A stretch of 64,000 bases of DNA from CAWFZT01 sp963820415 (GCA_963820415.1 CAWFZT010000004.1:806001-870000); one strand, 5' to 3'; counted from the first letter of the stretch, positions 36,821-46,515 are shown. Numbers and translations are program-made. The notes: generated by a model not told the origin, from the sequence alone.

Positions 36821-36871
36821 TACTCTATCTCTGACAACGACGATGACTAGAAAATAACTACTTCGGGTTAA

Positions 36872-36999
36872 GCCCAACGGTTTGCGTTACTGGCAGGTGG
36901 GCGGGCGTGGACAATGTTTGGGAGCAGGAAAAACCCGAAGCCAGGAAAATGCTTGAAAATGGGACGAATCCCACCAGTCCAGTGCACGCTTTGTTCGGC
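36872..36999 (-). repeat. attC-like recombination site 2
   Basis: 128 bp between GCCCAAC (36872-36878) and GTTCGGC (36993-36999). The inner arms pair well: GGTTTGCGTTACTGGCAGG on the left against CAAAGCGTGCACTGGACTGG on the complement of the right end. Length, cores and arms fit attC sites with long variable centres. Confidence 0.75.
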
Positions 37000-37027
37000 A
37001 GCTTTCGTTTGACCTCAACTCTGCTAT

Positions 37028-38035
37028 TTAGGGTAGCTTATTTTTATCTCTGAGATCATCAACAAACTTTGTCAATTCATTGATGTATCTCTGGGGTTGC
37101 ACTATGTGAATTTCATGTCCGCCAGATATCTGAACGCACTGAAGATCATCAACGAGCGAAACAATGCGCTCTAGGTCATTGTCGTCTATTGCACCCACCA
37201 ATCCCCAAGTTTCATGTCTGTACGAATCAGCCCGCAGGAGAAGCATGGGGCACTTGATCTGTTTCAACGATTCTTCGGGAGAGAAATCCTTGCTTAAGTC
37301 ACCTTCTATTGTGGCACGAGAAAAGTCTGTATCATATTCGGATAAGAACTTATTGCCAACTCTCATATTGAATGGCAGGAACGGAGTGTCGTAAGGGCTA
37401 TTGGGACGCATAGCACGATTTATCCGATCTAAGAAGAATATAATCTTTATGATGAAGGTAGGAATATTTACAAGCTCTGATTTCCCCTTGACAGGAATCC
37501 CTACCCGAGAAAGATACTGTTCAACATCTCGTTTCCCTGGTTTTCCTAAGATATCCACTGCCAATCTGAAGTTATTAGTCATGAATTTCTCGTTTTGAAT
37601 ACGAGGCGAGATGGAAGAGAAAATGGGTGGGTCTTCACTGATGATTGCCAAGACGTTTTCGGGCACATTAGCTGCAAGCCATATAGCCAAAACACCACCC
37701 GAAGAAAGACCAGCTACAAGCGTAGGCTGTTGGATAATTTCCTGAATGAAGTGTTTCAGGTCATTACCACAAATATTGTACGAATATTGTCCAGGAGTCC
37801 AAGTTGATTTTCCGTGTCCTCTGAGGTCAGGGACAAAAATATGGAATCTTTTTGAAAGTACTGGAAGAACACATTTATACCCTTGCCAGGATTCCATTTG
37901 ACCAGGGATTAATAGTAAAGGAAGCCCATTATCGGGACCAACAACATAATTGAGCGTTACACCATTGGTCATAAAGTTGAGCTCTTGGAAACCTTCTGGT
38001 ATTCCGTCAACTGTAATTTTAGTCAATTTATCCAT
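37028..38035 (-). CDS. Alpha/beta-fold hydrolase (cassette gene)
   Basis: 335-aa soluble hydrolase: LLLIPGQMESWQGYKCVLPVL, VPDLRGHGKSTW, the nucleophile elbow GLSSGGVLAIWLA (Ser), LLLRADSYRHETWG, and a C-terminal His in ISGGHEIHIVQP. This is the canonical triad order of haloalkane-dehalogenase/lipase-like proteins. It occupies the second cassette, with attC-like site 2 beginning 29 bp after its stop and core site 3 40-45 bp before its start. AT-richer than the flanking chromosome. Substrate unknown. Confidence 0.88.
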   Translation of the reverse strand: MDKLTKITVDGIPEGFQELNFMTNGVTLNYVVGPDNGLPLLLIPGQMESWQGYKCVLPVLSKRFHIFVPDLRGHGKSTWTPGQYSYNICGNDLKHFIQEIIQQPTLVAGLSSGGVLAIWLAANVPENVLAIISEDPPIFSSISPRIQNEKFMTNNFRLAVDILGKPGKRDVEQYLSRVGIPVKGKSELVNIPTFIIKIIFFLDRINRAMRPNSPYDTPFLPFNMRVGNKFLSEYDTDFSRATIEGDLSKDFSPEESLKQIKCPMLLLRADSYRHETWGLVGAIDDNDLERIVSLVDDLQCVQISGGHEIHIVQPQRYINELTKFVDDLRDKNKLP

Positions 38036-38077
38036 AGCACACTTTCCTCTTTTTATTTCTCTATGCCTATATCTGCT

Positions 38078-38205
38078 TCCGAATGGTTTTCGTTACCTGC
38101 GCTGGGGCGGACGGCGTTCCGCCGTCCGATGGGTGAAAGGCTAAGGCGTGGAAAATGCTTGGATGTGCGCAGAATCCCCAGCGTCAGGTGCACGCTTTGT
38201 TAGGC
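38078..38205 (-). repeat. attC-like recombination site 3
   Basis: The right end GTGCACGCTTTGTTAGGC has a perfect core (38199-38205). The left end is degenerate (TCCGAAT), but the arms match: TTTTCGTTACCTGCGCTGGGG versus AAAGCGTGCACCTGACGCTGGGG. The centre has a perfect 9-bp hairpin, CGGACGGCG-TTC-CGCCGTCCG (38106-38130 region). Confidence 0.75.
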
Positions 38206-38432
38206 AGCACATTTGCATTCCAGACTTAGTGCAAACGCCTAGATCATGCAATTATGCTTCCACTTGTTTCTTAAGGTAACAAAGACAAACCAATTAGGGG
38301 AGTAAGATAGCTGAATATTTTTTCCGTTTTTAGATTATTTGATTGAGTGTTACCTGCGATCCAAAAAGGAGTTCAAAGGAACGCAAAGTGAGGTAATATC
38401 TTAAAGTTTGATTAATTTATTTTCTCATCGAA

Positions 38433-39023
38433 TTACTGATCATTTAATCCCTTTCCATTGAAAATTTGCTGCATACATTTTTCAACCCTTGACTCCCGGG
38501 TTTTGGATTGTTTGGGTGCAGAAAAATAAAGAATGTATGCTCTTTGCCGTCCCGGCGTCAATGCATCAAAAGCAGTTTTCAAGGCAGGGATTTCATCTAA
38601 TTTATTTTGAAATTCTTCAGGAATTATGAATTCTGTAGTCTTTTTAAAAATCACTTTCAAACCGGCTTTTTCCACTTCAATGGCTTCATAAATATAGGCT
38701 TTCAAGATGGTTTCCATCTCAACTATTTCTCGAACATTGGTGAACCGAATCTGGCGCCCCGCCTGCACATTCTTCGTTTGTTCGATTAGAATACCATTGG
38801 CATCATTTAACAAGGCACCTTTGAAAAACAAAAGCGCACAGTATTCTTTAAATACATGTATTAAAACTATGTTACTTTTCTGAAACGTGTAACAAGGAAC
38901 ACCCCACTTCAATTCTTCGGTCAGCTGACAGTCAAGAATGATCGTTCTCAATTTCTCCAATTCTTCCTGCCACTTTTTGGCTTTTCTAAAATATACATCA
39001 ACCTTAGGATTCATTCTGTTCAT
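38433..39023 (-). CDS. YdeI-like protein (DUF1801 plus OmdA-type domain) (cassette gene)
   Basis: 196 aa. N-terminal DUF1801-like half (NPKVDVYFRKAKKWQEELEKLRTIIL, ELKWGVPCYTFQKSNIVLIHVFKEYCALLFFKGALL) followed by the bacteriocin-protection/OmdA-type tail (LKTAFDALTPGRQRAYILYFSAPKQSKTRESRVEKCMQQI). These proteins are common in mobile cassettes and stress contexts; the fold resembles frataxin and the function is not established. Core site of attC 4 lies 67 bp upstream; attC-like site 3 lies downstream (228 bp, AT-rich gap with no other gene). Confidence 0.88.
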   Translation of the reverse strand: MNRMNPKVDVYFRKAKKWQEELEKLRTIILDCQLTEELKWGVPCYTFQKSNIVLIHVFKEYCALLFFKGALLNDANGILIEQTKNVQAGRQIRFTNVREIVEMETILKAYIYEAIEVEKAGLKVIFKKTTEFIIPEEFQNKLDEIPALKTAFDALTPGRQRAYILYFSAPKQSKTRESRVEKCMQQIFNGKGLNDQ

Positions 39024-39089
39024 TTATTGATACTCCTTTGTATGAAATATTTGCTCCAAGCCACCTGCTAGCAATTTCTGGCGAATGCT

Positions 39090-39213
39090 GTCTAACGGTT
39101 TGGCTCACCTGCCGCCAATTATAGCAAGACAACTGACTCTGGAAACCACTTTTTCTACCAAATGGCCGCCGCGTACCCGCGCCGAAGGCGGTCAGGTGGA
39201 GCCGGTGTTGGGC
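39090..39213 (-). repeat. attC-like recombination site 4
   Basis: 124 bp between GTCTAAC (39090-39096) and GTTGGGC (39207-39213). Arms: GGTTTGGCTCACCTGCCGCC versus ACCGGCTCCACCTGACCGCC on the complementary end, 16 or more of 20 matching. This is the best-formed site of the series. Confidence 0.8.
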
Positions 39214-39239
39214 GGCGTTTTTGGTGTGGATGTTTGTTC

Positions 39240-39835
39240 CTAATCTCGTTGCATGACCTTGCGAGTTTGCCAGTCCCAGAATTGTTCGGCGGTTCTTACA
39301 TTCGCATTTATGACGGCTGTATAGATGTCATAACCCGACACGCCATCCCGGTAGCCATCTCCGTCACGGAGCGCATCTTTGATGCGAAGAATGGTAACTT
39401 GATCTATTATCTTCAATGATTTTTTAGCTGTTCAAATTGGGCACAGTGCTCATCAAAATGGCGGGGGCCATGTCCCCAGAGATCTAACTTCCACTTCTTG
39501 TTCTGATGATTTATCTGGATTCCCCAGAAAAGCCCGTAATCGAACCCAGGATAGTTTCGGATGAAGTGATTAGAGTAAGAGGCTTTGAGTACTTGAAATT
39601 GCTGAGTGATGGCTGCTCCAATTGCGAAGAAAGTCGTAATGTCCAGATTATTGGATAGCCGAACGTATATATCAATGTCGCGACGGACCATTAGGTTTAA
39701 TGTGACAGAACCATGGAGAAAGGTAGGGCCAAATCTTTGAATAGTTGCTAGAAGGCCATCCTGAGAAAGGAGAGCTTTGGCTTCCGCTTGCAGATTTTGG
39801 TTTTGCTCAAGAAGTTCTTGGTCTGTCTTATTCAT
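39240..39835 (-). pseudogene. Nucleotidyltransferase-like cassette gene with homopolymer frameshift
   Basis: About 198 aa when one A is restored in AAAAA near 39420. Frame 1: MNKTDQELLEQNQNL, HGSVTLNLMVRRDIDIYVRLSNN (a divergent nucleotidyltransferase-like G-S plus D-x-D pattern), WKLDLWGHGPRHFDEHCAQFEQL. Frame 2 continues LKIIDQVTILRIKDALRDGDGYRDGVSGYDIYTAVINANV to TAG 39240. Similar small nucleotidyltransferase-fold proteins occur as cassette cargo; the role is unknown. attC-like site 4 ends 27 bp after the restored stop, and attI-like site A lies 41 bp upstream. Confidence 0.65.
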
Positions 39836-39875
39836 GTTAGTTATTCTCTTTTGATATTGTGATATTTCAACAGCC

Positions 39876-40005
39876 GCCCAACTATTAATTATACGGACTC
39901 TTGATACGTTACAATTATGCCGTATTACTGCCCTCTCATAACTGGTTATACTGCAAATAAGTCATGAAATTCGTTGTTGACATCGAATTTACCTTCTAGT
40001 TAGAT
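39876..40005 (-). promoter_or_regulatory. attI-like leader A with cassette promoter
   Basis: Starts with core GCCCAAC (39876-39882; GTTGGGC read towards the cassettes) and ends with GTTAGAT (39999-40005). On the minus strand TATAAT (39888-39893) with TTGTAA 15 bp upstream points into the cassette genes, like an integron Pc promoter. A near-copy lies at 42235-42370. It separates the cassette array from the Ycf46-like fragment, which is read the other way; 39836-40227 has no other gene. Confidence 0.6.
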
Positions 40006-40227
40006 TCTCGGACAAGAACTATTTTCCAAGATCGTACAATTAATTCATACCAAATGCAAGCGAGAAAGTGATGACAAGAATTACCTACCAGCATTATCTA
40101 ATTCTTAATGCGTAAACTCTAGATAGAACCTTTTTTATTAAAGCATACCTTTTTGCTGTTTTGCCTTAACTTTCCCATACCTCACGGTTTATCTTCCTAA
40201 CACCATATCCCTCAAGGAGATTGAACC

Positions 40228-40641
40228 GTGAAAAACCAGTCCTTTGCCATTGAACAATTAGATCGTTACATCCAAGCCCGTTATCCGGCTATCGCTATCC
40301 TCTCACATGAGGAGAGCCGTGTGATGGCATCCATCCAGGCCGTTGCAGAACGACGCGGACGCCGAGTGGTTACCTGGACCTGCACGCAAGGTCTTCAGCA
40401 GGTGAGACCTGAAGATACCTTCAACGATTGGCATCCAGACAGCGACCTGGCCTTTGACCTTGAAATGACCCGTAACGAGGTCGTCGCATTGGAAGGGATC
40501 TACAATTACAACGAGAAGGCGTAGGAAGTCTTAGCCAAGCGCAACCAGACCTTTGAGGATGTCGGCTCAGTCCTCTTCGTCATCAAGGACATTCACAGTT
40601 TCTTGGGCTGCCCGGCCCGTCGCTTGTTAGCTCGCGTGTTC
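40228..40641 (+). pseudogene. Ycf46-like AAA ATPase N-terminal fragment, copy 1
   Basis: MKNQSFAIEQLDRYIQARYPAIAILSHEE...RRVVTWTCTQGLQQV, the N-terminal fold of Ycf46-type AAA+ proteins. Frame is open to TAG 40522 and reads on as EVLAKRNQTFEDVGSVLFVIKDIHSFLG, the longest copy of four, before breaking off at the cassette gene 40651-41565. The AAA catalytic domain is missing. Upstream GGAGATTGAACC gives the ribosome site. The whole leader is shared with copy 2. Confidence 0.7.
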
Positions 40642-40650
40642 CTTTCAATT

Positions 40651-41565
40651 CTACCCTGCCTGTTTGAGTAATCGAAGTGCATCAACCGTAATCCATTTGC
40701 TGGGCCGGTTACGCCTCTCAATGGGCCAGGTGCGGGAGACAGAACCGCATAACCATCGTCCCTGATCATCCTGGCGATTTAGTATCAGTTTGAGCAAAGG
40801 CACGAACCGCGCGTCGCGGGCGTAACCATGAGCGGCCAGTGCCTTGAGCGCACTGAGTAGGTCCCAGGTACGCGGCACACCGAAAGTAAGCCAGCGTTTA
40901 TGCTCCCCTTCGAAATCGTACCTGGCATCTAGCAGAGTATTCGCCAAACGTTGCACCACTTCTTTGGACTGCGCTGTACGCATATCCATTGGGATCGCAG
41001 CTAACCCATTGAGCGCCGCGATTGCGCCCCATAGGCAGTCTCGATGCTGGTAGCGTCCGCAATCGAGTGCATGGTCAGAGGACATGCTTTTGATGGTAAA
41101 GGCGAAGGCCGCCCGCACACGAGGATTATCCCCCAAACCGAAATAAACCAGAAAGGGGAGATGCTCGCCAGTAGTGCATGGGAAGATTCCACTCCGAAGT
41201 TTCTTCGTCATTGAAAAGCCACCGCTCTCATGCTGGCTGAATTTCAGGAAGGAATCACAGCCAGCGGCGGTACGCTTGTCGGGAGCAACGCCAAGCGCGT
41301 ACAACAGGGTAAGCGCGCCTACAGCCCCCTGCGCGGTGTGAGGTTTGGTTTCATCGTCGCCCCAATAGCCTTCAGGGCGCTGAAGGGCGAATAGTTCCTT
41401 CACCAATGGTTGTTGGGCGATGACGGCTCTGGTTTCTTGCACTTCGGGGTCAGTAACTGGTCGGTCGAGAATATCAATCAGTGTCCAGTAGCGGACGGAT
41501 GGGTTTTCTGGTTCGAGCAGCCAGGGAAGCGGATCGCCGTTCAGATGCTTTTGCCAGTTTTGCAT
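40651..41565 (-). CDS. Prenyltransferase/squalene-cyclase-like alpha/alpha-toroid protein (cassette gene)
   Basis: 304 aa with repeated short helical modules of the terpene-cyclase/alpha-alpha toroid type: VKELFALQRPEGYWGDDETKPHTAQGAVGALTLLYALGV, SFLKFSQHESGGFSM, and RFVPLLKLILNRQDDQGRWLCG. No DxDD or QW-cyclase catalytic motif is evident, so it is more likely a toroid-fold protein of unknown role than a cyclase. Core of attC-like site 5 lies 44 bp upstream of the start. Its own attC has been lost: the stop lies 10 bp from the broken end of Ycf46 copy 1, where GTTAGCT (40626-40632) may be a core remnant. Confidence 0.82.
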   Translation of the reverse strand: MQNWQKHLNGDPLPWLLEPENPSVRYWTLIDILDRPVTDPEVQETRAVIAQQPLVKELFALQRPEGYWGDDETKPHTAQGAVGALTLLYALGVAPDKRTAAGCDSFLKFSQHESGGFSMTKKLRSGIFPCTTGEHLPFLVYFGLGDNPRVRAAFAFTIKSMSSDHALDCGRYQHRDCLWGAIAALNGLAAIPMDMRTAQSKEVVQRLANTLLDARYDFEGEHKRWLTFGVPRTWDLLSALKALAAHGYARDARFVPLLKLILNRQDDQGRWLCGSVSRTWPIERRNRPSKWITVDALRLLKQAG

Positions 41566-41608
41566 TGTAAACCTTTCACCATGTGCCGAACTGCTTACAG
41601 CGAAAGCG

Positions 41609-41733
41609 GGTTAACGGATTGGCTAAGGGGCAGCGGCGGGACCGCGAGACTCCTCTCATTTTAGCGCCATTTCTGGCAAAACACGCCTGCGCACGAGCGG
41701 CGCAGCCGCTGTCCGCTGGAGCCGGTGTTAGGC
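41609..41733 (-). repeat. attC-like recombination site 5
   Basis: 125 bp between GGTTAAC (41609-41615, degenerate) and a perfect GTTAGGC (41727-41733). The arms are related to site 4: GGATTGGCT...GGCAGCGGC versus CACCGGCTCC...ACAGCGGC. A nearby GCCGAAC (41585-41591) is an alternative left core. Confidence 0.65.
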
Positions 41734-41812
41734 AGCCAAAAAGCTATCTCTGGATGACGGTTGTATTCAAGCGCAATCCATTTCAGAGCCATTTTTATCG
41801 TTCACATCCAAT

Positions 41813-42195
41813 TTATCCCTTGACGTAGGACAGCTTCTCACTTATGAAACCATTTCTCACCCGGAATATATCGACTCCTCGGATATGCCCTTTTTTTCTC
41901 CCTTATCCACCCAGCTGTATCTCCAGCGCATAATGCACCGCTCACCAAAGCCAAAAATCTCCTCGATCTCGATGTGTGCTTGGGGCGACTCGCGGAAGAA
42001 GTTCTGCCAAAACTGAGTTACTACTTCCTTCCCTGAGTACACAGCGCCGTCGGGTGCTGGATCAGTGTTTTCGAAGATACAATCGTCGCTCATAAGCTGC
42101 ATCATACCTGCGACATCATGACGGTTGAAGGCCTCATTGAACTCAAGGACGACTCGTATCGCTGATTCTAACTTTGACATGCGGATTGGGCTCAT
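41813..42195 (-). pseudogene. SnoaL/NTF2-like cassette gene with homopolymer frameshift
   Basis: About 127 aa when one A is added to AAAAAAA near 41891-41897. Frame 1: FNEAFNRHDVAGMMQLMSDDCIFENTDPAPDGAVYSGKEVVTQFWQNFF, IMRWRYSW; frame 2 ends GVDIFRVRNGFISEKLSYVKG. This is a complete NTF2-like domain (cone-shaped fold, often small-molecule-binding or isomerase). First gene after attI-like leader B (core 40 bp upstream), the position of the most recently acquired cassette in an integron. attC-like site 5 begins 80 bp after the stop. Confidence 0.72.
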
Positions 42196-42234
42196 ATCGA
42201 TAAAACACTTCCTTCAGTAGAAAGCCGATTGGCT

Positions 42235-42370
42235 GCCTAACTATTAATTATACGGACTCTTGATACGCTTCGCGTGCAATTATGCCGTATTAATGCCCTC
42301 TCATGACTGGATAACCTGCAAATAAGTCGTGAAATGTGCTATTGACATCGACTTCACCTTCTTGTTAGGT
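42235..42370 (-). promoter_or_regulatory. attI-like leader B with cassette promoter
   Basis: Core GCCTAAC (42235-42241; GTTAGGC towards the cassettes), TATAAT on the minus strand (42247-42252), far core GTTAGGT (42364-42370). Near-identical to leader A apart from a 6-bp insertion between the -35 and -10 (21 bp spacing to TTGCAC), which may weaken the promoter. 42196-42594 contains this leader and the shared upstream region of Ycf46 copy 2, and nothing else. Confidence 0.6.
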
Positions 42371-42594
42371 TTTCGGACAAAAATTATTTTCATATATCGT
42401 AAACTTAATTAACTCTAAAATCAAGGAGGAAAAAAATTACCTAAGAATAACCTTCCAGCTATTTTTCATTTGCAATGAGAAAATTACTAGATAGACCATT
42501 TTTATTTTACATATCTTTTTCCTGTTTTGCCATAACTATTCCAACCCATACGGTTTATCTTCCCAATACTATATCAATTCAAAGAGAATGAACC

Positions 42595-42831
42595 GTGAAA
42601 AACCAGTCATCAGCAATTGAACAATTAGATCGTTATATTCGAGCTAGATACCCTGCCATTGCTATCCTCTCACATGAAGAAAGCCGTGTGATGGCATCTA
42701 TCCAGGCCGTTGCAGAACGACGTAGACGCCGGGTGGTTACCTGGACCTGCACACAAGGTCTTCAACAGGTGAGGCCTGAAGATGCCTTCGACGATTGGCA
42801 GCCAGACAACCACCTGGGCTTTTTACGCTGA
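42595..42831 (+). pseudogene. Ycf46-like ATPase N-terminal fragment, copy 2
   Basis: Same start as copy 1 (MKNQSSAIEQLDRYIRARYPAIAILSHEE...), ending DWQPDNHLGFLR then TGA after an indel. It is truncated at about 80 codons and followed 30 bp later by tRNA fragment copy 2. The shared leader includes 360 bp upstream with copy 1. Confidence 0.72.
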
Positions 42832-42860
42832 GATGACCCGCACCGTGGTAGCAGCACCAG

Positions 42861-42893
42861 TGCCCCCGCCGAGGTTCGAACTCGGAACCTACT
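42861..42893 (-). repeat. tRNA-Arg(UCG) 3' fragment, copy 2 (short)
   Basis: Perfect T-arm and acceptor (CCGAG-TTCGAAC-CTCGG-CGGGGGC-A), cut off inside the anticodon stem after ACT. Preceded by GCAGCACC, as in copy 4. Confidence 0.65.
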
Positions 42894-42942
42894 CATACGG
42901 GTATCTTGTCTGAATTGAAAGCGGTATAGTCGGAGCATTTGA

Positions 42943-44383
42943 TTAGCCATGACCTCTCCTGAAATTCCAGACGATCAAGGCCACCGACAGCAGGATCAGC
43001 GCCGTTCCTCCACAAATCGGTGTGGATGGTTTTGGTATTGGTTCCGTCGTCAGGGCAGTAGTGGTGGGCTGGGATGTCGGGGCAGACGTCTGGGTTGGGA
43101 TGGGGGTAGCGGTGGCGGGCCGGATTGTCGGAGCATACGTCTGAGATAGGATGGGGGCAGCGGTTAGAGGGATGGGAGTATCAGTCTGGACGGTGATTTC
43201 CAGCGCGGGCGTCGGCGTCTGAGTCTAGGGAGAGGAAATCCGGAGAGCTATCCGATTTTTTGACGATGTAGTCGGGGAACAACGATGAATACCGGTCGAT
43301 GAAGTCCAACACTGTGGAGTTTTTCGGCGCGAATTGGTAGGCCAGATCAAGTTCCTTTAAGCCAAGGTTTAGATCAGCGGTGTAGGCACGATCCTGGCCC
43401 TGACCAGGTCCCCAATAGGAATAGTCGAGTAACAGTTCGGCATAGCCGGCGTGCCACAAGCCATCCGTTGGTTTGAGCGTGACCGCCTTGCCGTAGGCAT
43501 CCTTGCTCCACTGGTAAATGACATCAGCGCCGGGGTCGGTGCGCGGCATGCCCTTGGAAGCGGCGAACAGCGCCTGTTTGTAGGCTTTCCCCAATCGACC
43601 ATAGGCTTCACCATCCTGTGTGTTGCGAGAGATATTGTCAAGCTCGATGATCACTTGTTTCCAGACCACTGGTCTGACGATATCAAATGTGAGGTTGTCG
43701 CTGGTGGTGGGTTCAAGGTCAGTGAACTGCCAGTGAGCTTCGCGCCCAACGAATTGGGGCGCATTCTGCGAATCTCCCAGGATTACATTTTGCGGGTTGG
43801 CGTCGTAGGGCAGGCGCAGGATGATCTCGCCTGAACCAATCGTGCCATTCCAGCCGGCGCCGGTGGACAGGATGTAATAAAAGCTGGTGAAGGTTTCTTG
43901 TGGATAGCCGGTGGCGTCCAGATCATAAGTGACCTTGATCTGCACGTCATCCCCCGGAGGGAAGCTGACATTGAACGAAGCCCACGGAACGTTTTGATTG
44001 TTGAACCCGTAGGTGGGTTCTGGACCCTGGATGCGGTCGAAGGGAGTGGGCTTGTCATTCACTTTGATGCTGACATTCTTGATCTCGGGGAATTTGTCGA
44101 AGCCGTCACTGGCCGCGATCGGGAAGCTTACAGCCATGCTTTCGGTGCTGTTGCCCAGGTTGCGCATAGTAAAAAAAGCGGAAACGTGCGCCTGTGGCGG
44201 ATCGACCACCAGAACGTCGATAGTCACAGTTTCGGCCATCATGCGAACCTGGGTGATCTCGTTGCCCGGGTCAGGGTTGAAGCCGGGAGGTTGGTGTGGC
44301 GGGGCCACATCAGCCAGCACTACGGATGGCAGGACAAGCGCGTACAGGGTGGCCAGCAATAGGGTGGACAGGATGCGTTTCAT
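42943..44383 (-). pseudogene. Secreted membrane-anchored protein with C-terminal Thr/Pro stalk, one frameshift
   Basis: About 479 aa once one extra base near 43225 is removed. Signal peptide (LLLATLYALVLPSVVLADVAPP), long beta-rich external domain (VDPPQAHVSAFFTMRNLGNSTESMAV, VTYDLDATGYP), a helical TPR-like stretch (KAYKQALFAASKG, GLWHAGYAELLLDY, LNLGLKELDLAYQFAPKNS), then after the frameshift a stalk (TPTPALEITVQTDTPIPLT...) and terminal membrane anchor GGTALILLSVALIVWNF followed by RRGHG. As written it stops at 43181. No family recognised. It is flanked by tRNA fragment/Ycf46 copies on both sides, so it is cargo of one module. Confidence 0.72.
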
Positions 44384-44505
44384 GTTTTTCTCCTCTCATC
44401 GTTCATTGGTACGGCGGCAGTCTATGGGAGATAGCTCAAATTATATATCAGTCTGGCAAAATGGTTTATCTTCCTAACACTATATCAATTCAAGGAGAAT
44501 GAACC

Positions 44506-44742
44506 GTGAAAAACCAGACCTCAGCCATTGAACAATTAGATCGCTACATCCGAGCTCGTTATCCAGCTATTGCTATCCTCTCACATGAGGAGAGCCGGGT
44601 GATGGCATCCATCCAGGTCGTTGCAGAACGACGTGGACGCCGGGTGGTTACCTGGACCTGCACGCAAGGTCATCAGCAGGTGAGGTCTTAAGATGCTTTC
44701 AACGATTGGCAGCCAGAAAACGACCTGGGCTTTTTACGCTAA
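44506..44742 (+). pseudogene. Ycf46-like ATPase N-terminal fragment, copy 3
   Basis: MKNQTSAIEQLDRYIRARYPAIAILSHEE... Frame stops at TAA 44689 (EVRS), with the homologous continuation DAFNDWQPENDLGFLR downstream. The ribosome site and 45 bp upstream (GGTTTATCTTCCTAACACTATATCAATTC) are conserved with the other copies. Thirty bp later comes tRNA fragment copy 3. Confidence 0.72.
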
Positions 44743-44772
44743 GATGACCCGCACCGAGGGTAGCAGGACCAG

Positions 44773-44814
44773 TGCCCCCGCCGAGGTTCGAACTCGGAAC
44801 CTACTGATTCGAAG
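44773..44814 (-). repeat. tRNA-Arg(UCG) 3'-half fragment, copy 3
   Basis: Perfect anticodon-loop-to-A73 half: CTTCGAA, TCAGT, AGGTT, CCGAG-TTCGAAC-CTCGG, CGGGGGC, A. The sequence then continues as the 44815-44990 direct repeat matching 33584-33763. Confidence 0.7.
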
Positions 44815-44990
44815 GAGACCCCGGAAACTTCCACCTAGTACAGGTGGCAACCGCAGGTCTTTTATCCCACCTATGGCGGAAAAAGTGTTCTATATTTCCG
44901 TAAAATCAACTGTTTTGTATTCAAACTGCAGCACAATTGAAGCAGTATTTTTGTGAAAGGGAACTTCTAGACCCTTCCAGCAGGTGCAAA
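44815..44990 (+). repeat. Direct repeat adjoining the tRNA fragment (copy B)
   Basis: Matches 33584-33763 (see that entry). From here to 45207 there is no supported gene; AT-rich. Confidence 0.7.
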
Positions 44991-45207
44991 TACTGCATAT
45001 AGGAAACATCGAGGAAATATTTTCATTCTTCCTAAAAGGTAATCTGTGAAATAGCTGATAAAGGCAATGTTAAAGTCTCGGGTATACATGAGTAGACAAC
45101 GCAGGTCGAAATAAAACTTAACCTGAGAGCTGGCACCTGGTAATTTTTATAAACAGAATATCTCCAATACACTCTATTTTAGATTGGATTTAACGGATAT
45201 TTGATTA

Positions 45208-46286
45208 TCAAAGAATCCTTGTTTTAAATAAAAGCTGGACTTTTTCAGGAAGGAATTCTGGTAGCCATAATCCTGTAGATAGGTATGCTCCATTATTAAA
45301 AGGGTCATGCGAAAATGGATTTAACCAAGAGATGTTATCTCCCTGACTCCACGGAGGAATGGGTGGTATTTCAGTAGTATTAAGACCAAAATGGGTATGT
45401 GGCCTTGAAGTGCTAGGCTGAGTTTTATCAATATATGCCATAATATCTCCACCCTCAAAAGTATGACCAACAGAGGGTGCTCTTCTATCGTCTATATGCC
45501 CCACATTCAATATTAGGCCAATATAAACTAGGTAGGAATTGATATTTGTAATTAAACCAATACTGCCAGGAACTGAGGTTGTATAGTTTTCAATAACTAA
45601 TTTAGTTGGGGCATAGATCGGTGCTCCTACACTATTTGGGTATTCTTTTGTTGAACATGCTAAATCCCATTGCATATGGTTCTGCCTATATCCTCCCCCA
45701 ACATTAGTATCTAATCCACAATCACCAAAAATCCACCTTAAAAAGGGAATTGCACATATTTGCCCAACTCTATTTTCGTGGTATTGTTTTCAATCGTTCT
45801 ATTTTCCGCGTTTATTCTTATCAATATAATAACATTGTCACCGGACGTATATTTTGCATCAATCATTTCAAAACAGTTTTTATCATTTATGGATTGTAAG
45901 GGAACATTTATATCTACTGCTATGCTCTGGCTGATGTTTGCAGTTATTTGCATTCCTACCAAATCCTTATTATCCCCTTTGTAATCGAGACAAACCATTG
46001 CTCCGTGTTCCCCAATGCCCTCCATTTTGGCAGTAAATTTAGTGAAGTCAATCGGAGTTATTGTCGGAGTAGGGCTGGGAGTCAATGTTGGTGTTGAACT
46101 TTGGATTAGAGTTGAAGTCGGTTTTGATGGAGTGGGAATTGTAACTATAACTACCTGTGATGTCTTTATCAGTGGTGTTTGTTCTGAGTTCGATGAAACG
46201 GACGTCCCATGTGATAAACAACTTGATAGAACAAAGCCAGCTATCAATATTGTGATGACAAATTGTCCGGAATATTTATTGGACAT
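45208..46286 (-). pseudogene. M23-like peptidase lipoprotein with homopolymer frameshift
   Basis: About 359 aa when one T is restored in TTTTT near 45740. N-terminus: lipobox signal (VLSSCLSHG), Thr/Pro stalk (STPTLTPSPTPTITP), an external beta domain. The frame as written stops at 45738 (QFPF); the next frame continues LRWIFGDCGLDTNVGGGYRQNHMQWDLAC and later SRPHTHFGL, which are the H-x-(2-3)-D and H-x-H zinc elements of lysostaphin-fold (M23/LytM) peptidases. Cell-wall remodelling outside the membrane is likely. Very AT-rich, so probably transferred. Cargo of the third module. Confidence 0.7.
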
Positions 46287-46515
46287 TAGATATACCCATT
46301 TTTTGGAATCATTCTAAAGAAACTAATTATTTGGCTAATGACCATTTCAATGCAATTTTGATTATAGCCATTAGGCTTTTTAATGTAAACACCGTTATAA
46401 GCGTGATTGGGAAGAGATAAATTATTGTTTGCATCGTTAGAAGATCTATTTTGGCCTAAATTCTTCCATTCTTCAGCGTTTATATTCCTAATCTCATAAA
46501 CCAAATGGAGGAAAA

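Noticed and set aside
39162..39419. Plus-strand frame in the 39.2-kb cassette
   Set aside because: The minus strand gives a better explanation: the frameshifted C-terminus of the nucleotidyltransferase-like gene, and the start lies in an attC-like site.
35807..41733. CRISPR array from the repeated elements at 1.1-kb spacing
   Set aside because: Repeats are 125 bp, imperfect, and separated by genes, not by 30-40 bp spacers.
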